This document shows positions 14,201 through 21,762 of a DNA stretch of 23,462 nt, one piece after another. The stretch covers positions 1 through 23,462 of the forward strand of contig URGL01000038.1 in the NCBI GenBank assembly GCA_900547405.1. The letters run 5' to 3'. This DNA is from an uncultured Eubacteriales bacterium (GTDB lineage Bacteria > Bacillota > Clostridia > Oscillospirales > Oscillospiraceae). The translations under genes and the position numbers were made by a program. Position 1 is the stretch's first letter. Each line of letters opens with the position of its first letter. The notes under the pieces were generated by a model. It was not told the DNA's origin. It did not search any database and saw only the letters and a program-made list of their open reading frames with translations.

Positions 14201-16969
14201 CTGGATACCAGCTATGCCAATCCCACCAAGATGGACGGAACCATCGTATTCAGCACGGAGGGCACCACCAAGGACTGCCCCGCTGTAGAGGGCTGTGCCT
14301 GGAGAAAGGACCACAACCGTACTGACGACCCCCTGGGCAAGGATGCGGACAAGCTCTGCCGGGTGGCTGGCGGAAGCACCGAGCCCATCTGCTACGAGCT
14401 GACGGCCAGCGGTACCTACAAGACCGAATTCACCGTCGGCGACGAGCTGGACCTGACCGGCATTGTGCTGACGGCCAGCTGGTCCAATGGCACCACCACC
14501 GATGTGGCTCTGAGCGACGTGACCATGGAAGGCTACGATCAGAACAAGGTGGGCATCCAGACGATCACCCTGAAATACGGCGATGCCGTGGCGTATATTA
14601 CTGTAACCGTCAAGCCGGAATCCGTGAAGATCACCGTCTCCGTCTCCATCCTGGGCGACGAAAAGCACGGCGCGGTAGATGAGCCTCACGGTCTGGCCCG
14701 GGGCGGCCTGACTGCCTGGGCAGAGGATACCAGCGTAGAAGCGGATACCACGGAAACCGTATGGGATGTGCTCCAGCGGGTAGCCAAGTCCAAGGACATT
14801 GAGCTTGATGCAATCTACAGCGAGCAATACGGAACCTACTATATCCGGGGCGTCAACGGCCTGAGCGAAAAGGACAACGGCGAAAACTCCGGCTGGATGT
14901 ACACCGTGAACGGCAAGCATCCCGAGGTAGGCGTGTCGGCCAGATTTGTGAACGAGAACGACCAGATCATTCTCCACTACACCGACGACTACACCTACGA
15001 AGAGGACGGCGAAAACTACGGCAAGGAGCCGCCCGTCACCCCCAAGCCGGATAAGACCAACGCCACCGAGCTGCTTTCCGGCAAGTCCACCACCCTGAAG
15101 GTCCTGGGCAAGAACGGTAAGGTCCTGGGTAAGAATGACATTACCTGGACCCTGAAAGATCCTCAGGACAGCATTTACGCAACCATTTCCGCTACCGGTA
15201 CCGTAAAGGCAAAAACCGTCCTGACCAAGCACGATGTGACCTTTGTAGGCACCCTGAAGGGCAGCTACGAGGGCACTGTTGAGCAGGTCGTTACCATTCT
15301 GCCCAAGGTCACCCAGGTGGAAATTTGGAAGGACGGCGAGAACGTCACCGGTAAGACCCTGAGCCTGAACGCTGTGGAAGAGGAGACCCTGACACTCACC
15401 GCCAAGGTCTATCCCGACGAGCTGGCCCAGGAGGTCACCTGGAAGTCCTCTAATACGAAGATCGCCCAGATCGATGCCGAGGGCATCGTCTCCTTTGCCG
15501 GTAAGACCGGTACCGTGACCGTCACCGCTACCTCTACCGATGGCAGCCGTATTTCCGCCACCGTAAAGCTGCAGGTTGGTGTATTGACCAAGTCTGTCAC
15601 CATTGGGGAGCCTGCCGATCACACCCTGCGCAGCGGCAAGAGCCTGACCCTGAAGGCCACTACCGATCCCGTGAAGCCCACCGTTTCCGGCGTGACCTTC
15701 AAGCTGGTAAACGCCTCTGACAGCGCTTACGTCAGCGTTTCCACCTCCGGCAAGGTTTCCGCCAAGACCGTGAACGAGCCTCATGTTGTGCAGATCCAGG
15801 CCGTCAGCAAGGATGCCGCCCAGGTAGAGAGCAAGCCCATCACCCTGACCATCCTGCCTAAGGCCGACCAGAGCCTGATCCTGAAGGTTGAGGACCGTTA
15901 CGTGACCAAGACCACTCTGGCCCGGAACCTTGGTGACACCGTTTCCCTGGCTGCCTACACCCTGGACCTGTCCGGTGAAGTGCCCGCCGAGGAGACCGCC
16001 GAAGTGACCTGGAAGTCCTCCAACGGCAAGGTCGCCTCTGTAGACGAAAACGGCACCGTCACCTGCCTGAAGGCCGGCAGCGCTACCATTACCGCCCTTA
16101 TGGGCAAGGCCAAGGCCACCGTCACCATCAAGGTCACCGGCCTGGTGAAGGGCATCACCGTCACCACCAAGAAGGCCGCCGACAGCCTGACCGTTGCCTC
16201 CGGCAAGACTCTGGCCCTGAAGGCCAATGTGGAGCCTGCCAACGCCTCCAACAAGGCCGTCACCTGGTCCATGGTAAGCGGCAGCCGCTACGCTAAGATT
16301 TCTGGTTCCGGTGTGGTCAGCGCCCACAAGGGCCTGACTTCTCCCGTGACCGTTACCGTCAAGGCAGTGGCCAAGGACGGCAGCGGCATGGAAGCCACCC
16401 AAGAGATCACCATTAACCCCGTGGCTCTGGGCGTGACCATCTCCGACGTGAACCACGAGCGGACCACCGGCACCCTGGTGTGGAACATGACCGAGGCGGA
16501 TAATATCCAGTTCAGCGCCAATGTGTATCCCGTCAAGGCTCTGCAGGCTGTTACCTGGAAGTCCTCCAATGCTAAGATCGCTGCTGTGGACGGAACCGGT
16601 AAGGTCACCTGCTACAAGGCCGGCACCGTCACCATCACGGCAACTGCCAAGGATGGCTCCGGCAAGAAGGCCTCCTTCAAGCTGAACATCATCAAGAAAT
16701 TGAAGAGCCTGACCCTGGAAGACCAGACGGTAGAAGGCGGCAAGTCCCTGCAGCTGAAAGCCATTCTGGACCCCGTGGATCCCACCAACAAGAAGCTGAC
16801 CTGGACCGTCAGCAGTAACAACGTGGGCGCGAAGATCTCTTCTTCCGGAAAGCTCACCACCAAGAAGGTGACGAAGGATACCAAGGTAATGGTCACCGTC
16901 TCCTCCAACGACGGCACCGGCCTGACCGCCACCTGCTTTGTAACCATCACACCTTCTGTAAAGAAGTAA
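8285..16969 (+). CDS. Giant secreted multi-domain protein: Ig-like repeats, beta-helix, DUF4430, Big_2 repeats
   Basis: 2894 aa; start at MSIENLGRK because GGAGGT lies 7 nt upstream. Signal peptide 1-30 (SPAYA|ME), then an acidic linker to about 105. Residues about 105-1305 hold four Ig-like modules (motif ELSYKWYR ... YCVVTNTV), each joined to a second strand-rich domain (KSYIAKLNLY ... MTISYNGE); modules 2-4 add a third domain. Two more Ig-like domains follow (to about 1490), then a linker domain. About 1630-2035 is a Gly-rich right-handed beta-helix (VKNSTFHGTVESSGSYAGG). Next come a bacterial Ig domain (2035-2112) and DUF4430 (2113-2242; NSGWMYTVNGKHPEVGVSAR), the transcobalamin-like C-terminal domain. 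From 2255 to the end run Big_2-type repeats (VTWKSSNTKIAQIDAEG). No LPXTG or terminal membrane segment is present, so surface attachment must be non-covalent, or the protein is released. It is probably a cobalamin-capturing or adhesive surface protein (inference). Confidence 0.93.
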   Translation: MSIENLGRKLCALFLSVSLLLSYIPSPAYAMELDDSPATDSSIHVEESKAEEDGTEINLTDVGATENESEPDQSPFLSEILGDEKNDTTVVSFNAEQGESVAESYSPIITAQPEAESESMEYSEFGGAFLEVEAKAAGNGELSYKWYRVSSPEDEQLSDDYAMGSMCLAPLNMLGTSQFYCVVTNTVDGQDYSVKSNIVTIYVYKSYIAKLNLYKNENQVLSGQGYWQGKEYNVEVDRVNTYKLEILPINKEMVGKYSMTISYNGEAGEVGSYQQELILDTSKFPVGNNGYFTVQVGEYDSVSESYTASEVYKFNVTRKPSLPIIRTQPQAESESMEYSEFGGAFLEVEAEPTDNGELSYKWYKVNSPEDEELSDVYAMDSVCLAPLNTLGKVQYYCVVTNTVGGEKFSVKTDVVTIYVYKSYIAKLNLYENGNKILDGQGYWQGKEFNINVDSANTYKLEILPINKEMVGKYSMTISYNGEKGEVGAYKQDVELDTGKLPVGDTGYLTIEVGEYDSASKRYLASEVYKFKVTKKLSLTSIAVTADEAEIAVDMSEVNSTGKLKTTSVVTADEIKLTVTSNSESAKVYLGNSAIAFVSGSAVKLGDYETQTEGTKSYAVIPVKLEIPAINGQAAVTKSYTLWVEVESYYPVITLQPEPESETTEYEEFGGVFLEIEAEAKGNGELSYHWYRVSTPEDEELGDDYAMGSMCLAPKNILGTNQFYCIVTNTVNGKEYSVKSNVISFYVYKSYIAKLNLYENGNKILDGQGYWQGKEFNINVDSANTYKLEILPINKEMVGKYSMTISYNGEKGEVGAYKQDVELDTGKLPVGDTGYLTIEVGEYDSASKRYLASEVYKFKVTKKLSLTSIAVTADEAEIAVDMSEVNSTGKLKTTSVVTADEIKLTVTSNSESAKVYLGNSAIAFVSGSAVKLGDYETRIEGTQRYVVIPIKLEISETEGQPSVTKEYTLLVMAEDNYPKIAAQPQSVATEKSPDEFAVLEVEATVANGVLSYQWYKVGNPTDEKLEDDFSTMEMYAAPLDTIGSSGYYCIVTNTVDGKEYSVKTDIATVTVYKAYMNSLTIWADDRVVSNNQGNWNGSMFDIEINDRTDYRLNLLPLDVMGSASYSMTISYNGEAGVRTSFKSSVAIDSTKFPYGDTGYYVIEIGEYSAKTGTYTSSEVYRFNIHKYPGMKELTVSEGNKQIPLAIDLCAVPNMRAVKTKTTQAATGSAVTISVSPIQSATTVYIGNSGEAGSEATINPADYPVVYEGAYPYAVVPVKLVAANGTTRVYSVLVQIVESRIKISKQPVSVTCYTGDQISLNVEAVSLNGGTLSYQWYKGTQDDSELIPNANGASFAPKTDAVGEAAYYCVITDTKGETSYFVKSDAATVTTKDSSDFTPVILSQPESRINCNQGDKITLSVEVLKPSKGELSYQWYKIAKEDQLVANAKDYVPSTDVNSSFGYYCVITNTVDGKEYKAKTNNVSVRANLTKYIHAAEVIGQPGTYVFDENAGMVPGGYTAITKGNSAPKPFNVRFQYADYDVDSIVTLYHSTTNSYDGAELVKDAICKGKREGGVSGEYFKEYEINPNTAYPTGEHYFYVVITLSPSDKNSTVKPVSTKSDILKIDFTDREMTMDGAGTEQNPYIIKTTEHLSEIQKMGAEGDSFTGTYFKIANDVSLPTNWTPIGTKDAPFGGNIDGNNKLLTVPAGEKPLLGRINGASVKDLDIYGEQIEGAGLVNEFTGVGLSGSAIVLDNVTLKSGSKTLKSGLVAAGGGNGYASASAGFVMTIRNCTVESNVVVGYTGTESQIGSIAGRFQGTIENCTSSATVKGKNYVGGIIGTRDNAMAQCVVKNSTFHGTVESSGSYAGGIVGGGYDNSTAPNGACPTILACTVDGTVKGNERVGGIFGGDGFVAQTWDNVVGSISANTFTGKVSGNKYVGAIIGYRNSLNRYDNIAGNTYSAGCGADKGIGYVKYLDTSYANPTKMDGTIVFSTEGTTKDCPAVEGCAWRKDHNRTDDPLGKDADKLCRVAGGSTEPICYELTASGTYKTEFTVGDELDLTGIVLTASWSNGTTTDVALSDVTMEGYDQNKVGIQTITLKYGDAVAYITVTVKPESVKITVSVSILGDEKHGAVDEPHGLARGGLTAWAEDTSVEADTTETVWDVLQRVAKSKDIELDAIYSEQYGTYYIRGVNGLSEKDNGENSGWMYTVNGKHPEVGVSARFVNENDQIILHYTDDYTYEEDGENYGKEPPVTPKPDKTNATELLSGKSTTLKVLGKNGKVLGKNDITWTLKDPQDSIYATISATGTVKAKTVLTKHDVTFVGTLKGSYEGTVEQVVTILPKVTQVEIWKDGENVTGKTLSLNAVEEETLTLTAKVYPDELAQEVTWKSSNTKIAQIDAEGIVSFAGKTGTVTVTATSTDGSRISATVKLQVGVLTKSVTIGEPADHTLRSGKSLTLKATTDPVKPTVSGVTFKLVNASDSAYVSVSTSGKVSAKTVNEPHVVQIQAVSKDAAQVESKPITLTILPKADQSLILKVEDRYVTKTTLARNLGDTVSLAAYTLDLSGEVPAEETAEVTWKSSNGKVASVDENGTVTCLKAGSATITALMGKAKATVTIKVTGLVKGITVTTKKAADSLTVASGKTLALKANVEPANASNKAVTWSMVSGSRYAKISGSGVVSAHKGLTSPVTVTVKAVAKDGSGMEATQEITINPVALGVTISDVNHERTTGTLVWNMTEADNIQFSANVYPVKALQAVTWKSSNAKIAAVDGTGKVTCYKAGTVTITATAKDGSGKKASFKLNIIKKLKSLTLEDQTVEGGKSLQLKAILDPVDPTNKKLTWTVSSNNVGAKISSSGKLTTKKVTKDTKVMVTVSSNDGTGLTATCFVTITPSVKK
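9572..10098 (+). repeat. Long direct repeat, copy 1 (527 bp, identical to copy 2)
   Basis: Identical by line-by-line reading to 10553-11079, an exact offset of 981 bp (327 codons). It covers the domain beginning NGNKILDGQG through GSAVKLGD in module 2 of the giant protein. The flanking sequence is clearly diverged, so the identity is recent or maintained by gene conversion. Confidence 0.93.
10553..11079 (+). repeat. Long direct repeat, copy 2
   Basis: Second copy of the 527-bp identical segment, in module 3 of the giant protein. Because the period is a multiple of three, recombination between copies would remove or add 327 residues in frame. Confidence 0.93.
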
Positions 16970-16981
16970 GCATCCATTTTA

Positions 16982-17040
16982 TCCCCCTTCTCCACCAGGG
17001 GAAGGGGGAGTTTCCAAGACTCCGCTCCCCCTTGGGGGAG
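16982..17040. repeat. Pair of C/G-rich palindromes, REP-like intergenic element
   Basis: TCCCCCTTC (16982-16990) pairs with GAAGGGGGA (17001-17009). CTCCCCC (17025-17031) pairs with GGGGGAG (17034-17040) across TT. Sequence of this style (clustered CCCCCTT/AAGGGGG palindromes next to AGCTGTCA) resembles dispersed intergenic repeats of Clostridia. It could also act as a terminator or stability hairpin. No promoter for the next gene is evident, so co-transcription with the giant gene is likely. Confidence 0.45.
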
Positions 17041-17084
17041 CTGTCACCGCAGTGATTTCAGCTTTTTAGCAAAGGGGATCGACT

Positions 17085-20000
17085 ATGCGAAGAATAATGG
17101 CCGGATTTTTGGCCGCCTGGATGATGCTCGGGGTTCTGCTCCCCAATAAGGGCTACGCGCTGCCCTCCAATACAGAGGAGACGGCGTCTTCGCCCACAGA
17201 AACAACGGTCCCCCCGACGGAAAACCCGGTATCCCCGACGGAAGAGACGGTGTTTCCGTCGGAAGAACCGGCAGAAGAAAGCACAGAGCCGGAAACACCC
17301 CCAAAATCGGCGGCACTGGACGCACTAAAGCTGCAGGATGCCGAGGGGAACGAAATCCCCTTGGATCCGGCCTTTGATCCGGACTGCTTCCGCTATGAGG
17401 TGCAGTCCCCGGCAGCGGAGGAAATCACCGTCACCCTTTCCGGGCCGGAGGGCATCCCAATCTACGCAAACGACGCTTTGGTAGAGGACAATACCTGCCT
17501 GTGGGACCCGGAAAACCGAAATACCCTGACCCTGCGCCTGAAAGGGGAGGGCACGGAGGAAACAAGCTATGTGCTGCTCTTGGCCCAGGAAGAGGAGCTC
17601 GGGGAGCTTTTGGAGGAGCCGGTGCTTCTGCTGGCCCCGGAAACCGCGCTGACAGGCTCCGGCACCCAGGAAAGCCCCTACCATTTAACCACCGAAGCGG
17701 ACCTGCGGCTTCTGGATACCTGGGTCACGGAAGGGGACGAACGGTCCAAGGGCTATTTCCGCATGGAAAATGACATTGCCATCACCGGAACCTGGGACGG
17801 CATCGGCGACGAGGATACCCCCTTTACCGGGGAGTTTGACGGCGGCGGACACCAGATCACCATCCCGGAGGGCGGCAAGGCCCTGTTTTCCCGGACCCGG
17901 GGAGCCGTGATCCATGATTTAAAGCTCTATGGGCCCAAGATCCAGGACTACGGCCTGGTCAGCCATTATGTGGAAGACAAGGTGGAGAAGTACTACGCCA
18001 AATTCTACCGGGTGACCCTGGTAAAGGGCACCAAAACCCTGTATTCTGGCTTTATCGGCGGCTACGCCTCGGGAGAGGACCGGCTGCTCATCGAGGATTG
18101 CACCGTAGAATCCGGGGTCACCGTCGGCTACGACCGGAAACAAAGCCACATCGGTGCCTTCGCCGGGGAATTCAATGGCTATGTCCGCAACTGTACCAGC
18201 GCCGCGGATGTGTACGGCGTAGATTGGGTGGGCGGCCTGGTGGGAAACAAGGGCCAGTCCATGGGCGACTTTGAAATTACAGACTGCAGCTTTTCCGGCT
18301 CCGTTACCGCTTCCGGCAATTACGCAGGCGGCATCGTCGGCGGCGGCTACGCAGGTACTGGATGGGGCCTGGTAACCGCTCCCAACGCCAGAGGCGTGGT
18401 GATCCAAAATTGCACCGGCGACGGGATTGTCTTCGGCAAAAACGGCGTAGGCGGCATCCTGGGTGCGGAAGGCTGCGTCCAGCAGTTCTGGGACAACGGC
18501 GTTGGCTATATCCAGAACAATCGCTTTACGGGCTTTGTCTCCTGCACCGGAAAATACGCCGGGGGCATTATCGGCTTTATGCAGTCCCTGAATGCCAATA
18601 TGGTCATCACCGGGAACTACTACGAGAACGCGGAGGATGGTATCGGGGCTGTGGCCCATGTGGATACCAGCGCCGTACCCAACGGGTTCCGGGGCAATAC
18701 CTATTATTACAATACCTCCAAATACGTTTCCGATGGCAACGGCGGCGTTAAAAGCTACGAGGAAGAAATCAACTGTGTTGCCCTGAAGCAGTATATTGAG
18801 CTTTCTACCATCGGCGAGGCTGCCACCGGCAGCAACCGGGCCGTCTCCAAGCCGGAGATGAACCGGGCGGACGATCCCCTGGGGGCGGATAAAAATAAGC
18901 TCTGCTTTACGGAAGGCAGCGAGCCCCCCAAAACCTACGCCACAGGCATGACCCTGGAGGGCACCCCCAAGAAGAACTATACCCAGGGGGAGACACTGGT
19001 ACTTGACGGCCTGACCCTGATTGTGAAATGGAGCGACGGCACCGAGACCCAAGTATCCGCGGAAAGCGCCACGGTATCCGGCTACAACCCCGATACCCCG
19101 GGCAAGCAGACGGTGCGCCTCCGCTACGAGGGCCAGGAGGTAAGATTTACCGTAACGGTCACACCCAAGAGTACGGATATCACCGTCTCCGTCTCCATCC
19201 TGGGGGACACCCACCATTCCGACCCCACCGCCAACGGCGGCCCCCACGGCCTGGCAAAGGGCGGCCTGACCACTTGGGCCAGCGAGACCCTGACTGCCAA
19301 TACCACCAATACGGTATGGGATGTGCTGCAAAAGGTGGCGAAGGATGCCAATCTTCGCATGGACGCAAACAGCAACAACCAGTACGGCACCGTATACATC
19401 AGTGGGGTCAACGGCCTTTCGGAATTTGACAACGGAAAGAATTCCGGCTGGATGTATACCGTCAACGGCACCCATCCGGAGGTAGGCGTTTCCGCAAGGT
19501 ATCTGAAGGACGGGGACGAGATCATCTTCCACTATACCGACGACTACACCCTTGAGGAGGGTAGCGACAAATACAATTCCGGCACCACGGACACCACCGG
19601 GAGTGCCCAAAAGGTCATTTCTCTGATTTCTGCTATCGGAACAGTGACCGCTACCGACGAATGCTGGCAGAAGATCGACGCGGCCCGGAAGGCCTATAAT
19701 GCACTGTCCGATGGGGAAAAGAAAAAGGTAAGCAATTATTCCGTTCTCCAGGCGGCGGAGCTGAAGTATCAGGAGCTGCAATCGGCAGGGACCCAGGAAC
19801 AGGTAAAGAATGTAGAGGACCTGATCGCCAAGATCGGCACCGTCACCGCTTCCAGCGGCCCGGCCATTCAGGCGGCCAGAAAAGCCTACGATGCCCTGAC
19901 CCCGGCCCAGCAGAAAATGGTAGGAAACCTCAAAACCCTTGAGGCGGCGGAAAAGGCCTACGCCAATTTGGCGGCCACCCCGGAGGACAGGGAAAAGGCC

Positions 20001-21254
20001 CAGGCGGTTATGAATCTGATCAAAGCTCTGGGCAAGATCACCCTGGATTCGGAAAAAGAGGTCCAGGCGGCAAGAGAGGCGTTTGATGCCCTGACGAACA
20101 TTCAAAAGCTTCTGGTAGAGAATCTGGACACCCTGGAAACGGCAGAGGCAGAGCTTTCCATGCTGAAGACCCTGGGAAAGGTCAGTGAGCCCTATATTTC
20201 CACCGGCGAGTACATGGAGAAGCTTGGTACCCCCAGTGTCGGTGCTATTGGCGGCGAATGGATGGTCATCGGCCTGGCTCGGTCCGGGCGGACAGTCCCC
20301 GGCGTGGAGGATTACTACCAGAAGGCTGTGGAGTATGTGCAGCAAAGCATTGACCCCGATACCGGACGGCTCCACAAGGCCAAGTCCACGGACAATTCCC
20401 GAATGATCCTGGCCCTGACGGCTATCGGCAAGGATGTGACCAACGTTGGCGGCTACAACCTGCTGGCTGGCCTCAGTGACCTGGAGTTCGTCAAGTACCA
20501 GGGCAACAACGGTCCTATCTGGGCACTGCTGGCACTGGATTCCGGCAACTACCCCGTGCCCTCTGGCGGCACCACCACACGGCAGGCCATCATTGACGAG
20601 ATTTTGAGTGTGCAGACCTCCGACGGCGGCTGGGCCATCACCGGCGACAAGGCAGACTCCGACATGACCGGCATGGCCCTGACGGCTCTTGCCCCCTACT
20701 ACAAGAAGGACCCGACTGTGAAGCAGGCCATCGACAAGGCCATTGCAAGGCTTTCCGAGATGCAGGACGACGACGGCGGATTCAGCACCACTTACGGCGA
20801 CGGCAAGTACATTGCCACCAGCGAATCCACCGCACAGGTCCTCACCGCTCTGTCCGCTCTGGGCATCGATGGGGACACCGACTCCCGGTTCGTCAAGAAC
20901 GGAAGCTCCGTGGTTGACGCACTGCTGCGGTACTATGTAAAGGGCGGCGGCTTCAAGCACATCATGGACGGCGAGATCGACGGCATGGGCACCGAGCAGG
21001 CGTACTACGCACTGACTGCCTACTACCGCTTCCTCTCCGGCAAGACAAACCTGTACGACATGACCGACATCATCGACATGGGCGGCGATGTGGTAACTGT
21101 GGAACCCACCGTTCCCGCTGCCACCGAACCTGCCCAGGCGGCCCAGACCAATATCCCCTGGTGGATCATTGCGGTCTGCATCTTTGGCGGCGTTGGCTGG
21201 GGTGTGGTCATCGGTATCGTCCTCGTTCCCAAGCTCAACAAGAAGAAAGACTGA
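17085..21254 (+). CDS. Membrane-anchored surface protein with beta-helix, DUF4430 and transcobalamin-like alpha/alpha toroid
   Basis: 1389 aa; AAAGGGG lies 7 nt before the ATG. Signal peptide 1-26 (NKGYA|LPS), then a Thr/Pro/Glu linker to about 70. A cadherin-like beta-sandwich spans about 72-165 (ALDALKLQDAEGNEIPLDP). The beta-helix spans about 199-600 (CSFSGSVTASGNYAGGIVGG). A bacterial Ig domain spans 618-694, and DUF4430 spans 696-826 (NSGWMYTVNGTHPEVGVSAR). Three roughly 60-residue helical repeats (VxxLIxxIGxVT ... ARKAYDALT) fill 840-1029. An alpha/alpha toroid of the prenyltransferase/transcobalamin type spans about 1039-1326, with repeating helices and QTSDGGWAIT, MQDDDGGFSTTY and KGGGFKHI turns. 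The C-terminus has a membrane segment (1356-1384) ending NKKKD. Transcobalamin and intrinsic factor bind B12 between an alpha/alpha barrel and a DUF4430-like domain. Both occur here, in reversed order and separated by a helical spacer. A cobalamin receptor role is inferred. Confidence 0.92.
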   Translation: MRRIMAGFLAAWMMLGVLLPNKGYALPSNTEETASSPTETTVPPTENPVSPTEETVFPSEEPAEESTEPETPPKSAALDALKLQDAEGNEIPLDPAFDPDCFRYEVQSPAAEEITVTLSGPEGIPIYANDALVEDNTCLWDPENRNTLTLRLKGEGTEETSYVLLLAQEEELGELLEEPVLLLAPETALTGSGTQESPYHLTTEADLRLLDTWVTEGDERSKGYFRMENDIAITGTWDGIGDEDTPFTGEFDGGGHQITIPEGGKALFSRTRGAVIHDLKLYGPKIQDYGLVSHYVEDKVEKYYAKFYRVTLVKGTKTLYSGFIGGYASGEDRLLIEDCTVESGVTVGYDRKQSHIGAFAGEFNGYVRNCTSAADVYGVDWVGGLVGNKGQSMGDFEITDCSFSGSVTASGNYAGGIVGGGYAGTGWGLVTAPNARGVVIQNCTGDGIVFGKNGVGGILGAEGCVQQFWDNGVGYIQNNRFTGFVSCTGKYAGGIIGFMQSLNANMVITGNYYENAEDGIGAVAHVDTSAVPNGFRGNTYYYNTSKYVSDGNGGVKSYEEEINCVALKQYIELSTIGEAATGSNRAVSKPEMNRADDPLGADKNKLCFTEGSEPPKTYATGMTLEGTPKKNYTQGETLVLDGLTLIVKWSDGTETQVSAESATVSGYNPDTPGKQTVRLRYEGQEVRFTVTVTPKSTDITVSVSILGDTHHSDPTANGGPHGLAKGGLTTWASETLTANTTNTVWDVLQKVAKDANLRMDANSNNQYGTVYISGVNGLSEFDNGKNSGWMYTVNGTHPEVGVSARYLKDGDEIIFHYTDDYTLEEGSDKYNSGTTDTTGSAQKVISLISAIGTVTATDECWQKIDAARKAYNALSDGEKKKVSNYSVLQAAELKYQELQSAGTQEQVKNVEDLIAKIGTVTASSGPAIQAARKAYDALTPAQQKMVGNLKTLEAAEKAYANLAATPEDREKAQAVMNLIKALGKITLDSEKEVQAAREAFDALTNIQKLLVENLDTLETAEAELSMLKTLGKVSEPYISTGEYMEKLGTPSVGAIGGEWMVIGLARSGRTVPGVEDYYQKAVEYVQQSIDPDTGRLHKAKSTDNSRMILALTAIGKDVTNVGGYNLLAGLSDLEFVKYQGNNGPIWALLALDSGNYPVPSGGTTTRQAIIDEILSVQTSDGGWAITGDKADSDMTGMALTALAPYYKKDPTVKQAIDKAIARLSEMQDDDGGFSTTYGDGKYIATSESTAQVLTALSALGIDGDTDSRFVKNGSSVVDALLRYYVKGGGFKHIMDGEIDGMGTEQAYYALTAYYRFLSGKTNLYDMTDIIDMGGDVVTVEPTVPAATEPAQAAQTNIPWWIIAVCIFGGVGWGVVIGIVLVPKLNKKKD

Positions 21255-21263
21255 TATTTTACC

Positions 21264-21289
21264 GCCGGGGGCGGGCAACCGTCCCCGGC
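21264..21289 (+). other. Intercistronic GC hairpin
   Basis: GCCGGGG (21264-21270) pairs with CCCCGGC (21283-21289), with CGG/CCG extending it inside. No T-run follows. It sits between the surface-protein gene and the hydrolase gene, a usual place for an mRNA-stabilising or partial-termination hairpin. Confidence 0.5.
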
Positions 21290-21307
21290 AAGCAAGGAGC
21301 GCTGCAT

Positions 21308-21754
21308 TTGACCAAACGAAATATTCTGTGCCTACTGCTGGCGGCAGCTCTGCTTGTTCAGCCCATTTCTTTGAGGACCTGGGCCGAGAAGGCAACGGAG
21401 GAGACACAGCTGCTGGCCAAGCTCATTTATGTGGAGGCCCGAGGCGAAAGCGAGGATGGACAACAGGCCATTGCCGAAGTCGTCCTGAACCGCTACACCT
21501 CCGGCCTGTTCGGCAAGAGCCTGTCGGCCATGATCCAGGACGAGGACGCTTTCGTTCCACGGAAGCTCCTCAATGCCGCGAAACCGACCCAGGCGCAATA
21601 TGAGGCCATCGACCGGGCCTTGTATGGTCCCTATGTGCTGCCAAAGGATGTCCTGTTCTATGGCAGAGTCCGCACAACGGACAGCGAATGGGGTTCCATC
21701 GGAGGCCACATCTTCTGTTACCCAAGAGGATACCTGGCAGCAGAAACCAACTGA
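21308..21754 (+). CDS. SleB-type cell wall hydrolase, secreted
   Basis: 148 aa with a TTG start (MTKRNILCLLLAAALL) fixed by AAGGAG (21294-21299) 8 nt upstream; a longer in-frame ATG at 21161 lies inside the preceding gene. Signal peptide about 1-26 (LRTWA|E). Residues 34-145 match the Hydrolase_2/SleB family of peptidoglycan lytic enzymes: LLAKLIYVEARGESEDGQQAIAEVVLNRY style with candidate catalytic Glu43, and a C-terminal GGHIFCYPRGY. Spore-cortex SleB proteins carry an extra peptidoglycan-binding domain; this one is catalytic only. It follows the membrane-anchored surface protein by 53 bp, probably in one transcript. It might locally open the wall for insertion of the giant proteins (inference). 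Confidence 0.82.
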   Translation: MTKRNILCLLLAAALLVQPISLRTWAEKATEETQLLAKLIYVEARGESEDGQQAIAEVVLNRYTSGLFGKSLSAMIQDEDAFVPRKLLNAAKPTQAQYEAIDRALYGPYVLPKDVLFYGRVRTTDSEWGSIGGHIFCYPRGYLAAETN

Positions 21755-21762
21755 TTGAAGAT

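Noticed and set aside
13088..16456. Very long open frame (about 1120 codons) on the minus strand
   Set aside because: It lies opposite the GC-rich part of the giant gene. Its product is a Gly/His/Leu/Val-rich low-complexity sequence with no start site or domain, so it is an antisense shadow of biased codon use.
8285..21254. Sortase (LPXTG) anchoring of the large surface proteins
   Set aside because: The giant protein ends in a Big_2 repeat and TPSVKK. The 1389-aa protein ends in a membrane helix and NKKKD without an LPXTG-like motif.
17919..21407. Very long open frame (about 1160 codons) on the minus strand
   Set aside because: Same reason: it mirrors the 1389-aa surface protein gene, has no ribosome binding site and no recognisable domain.
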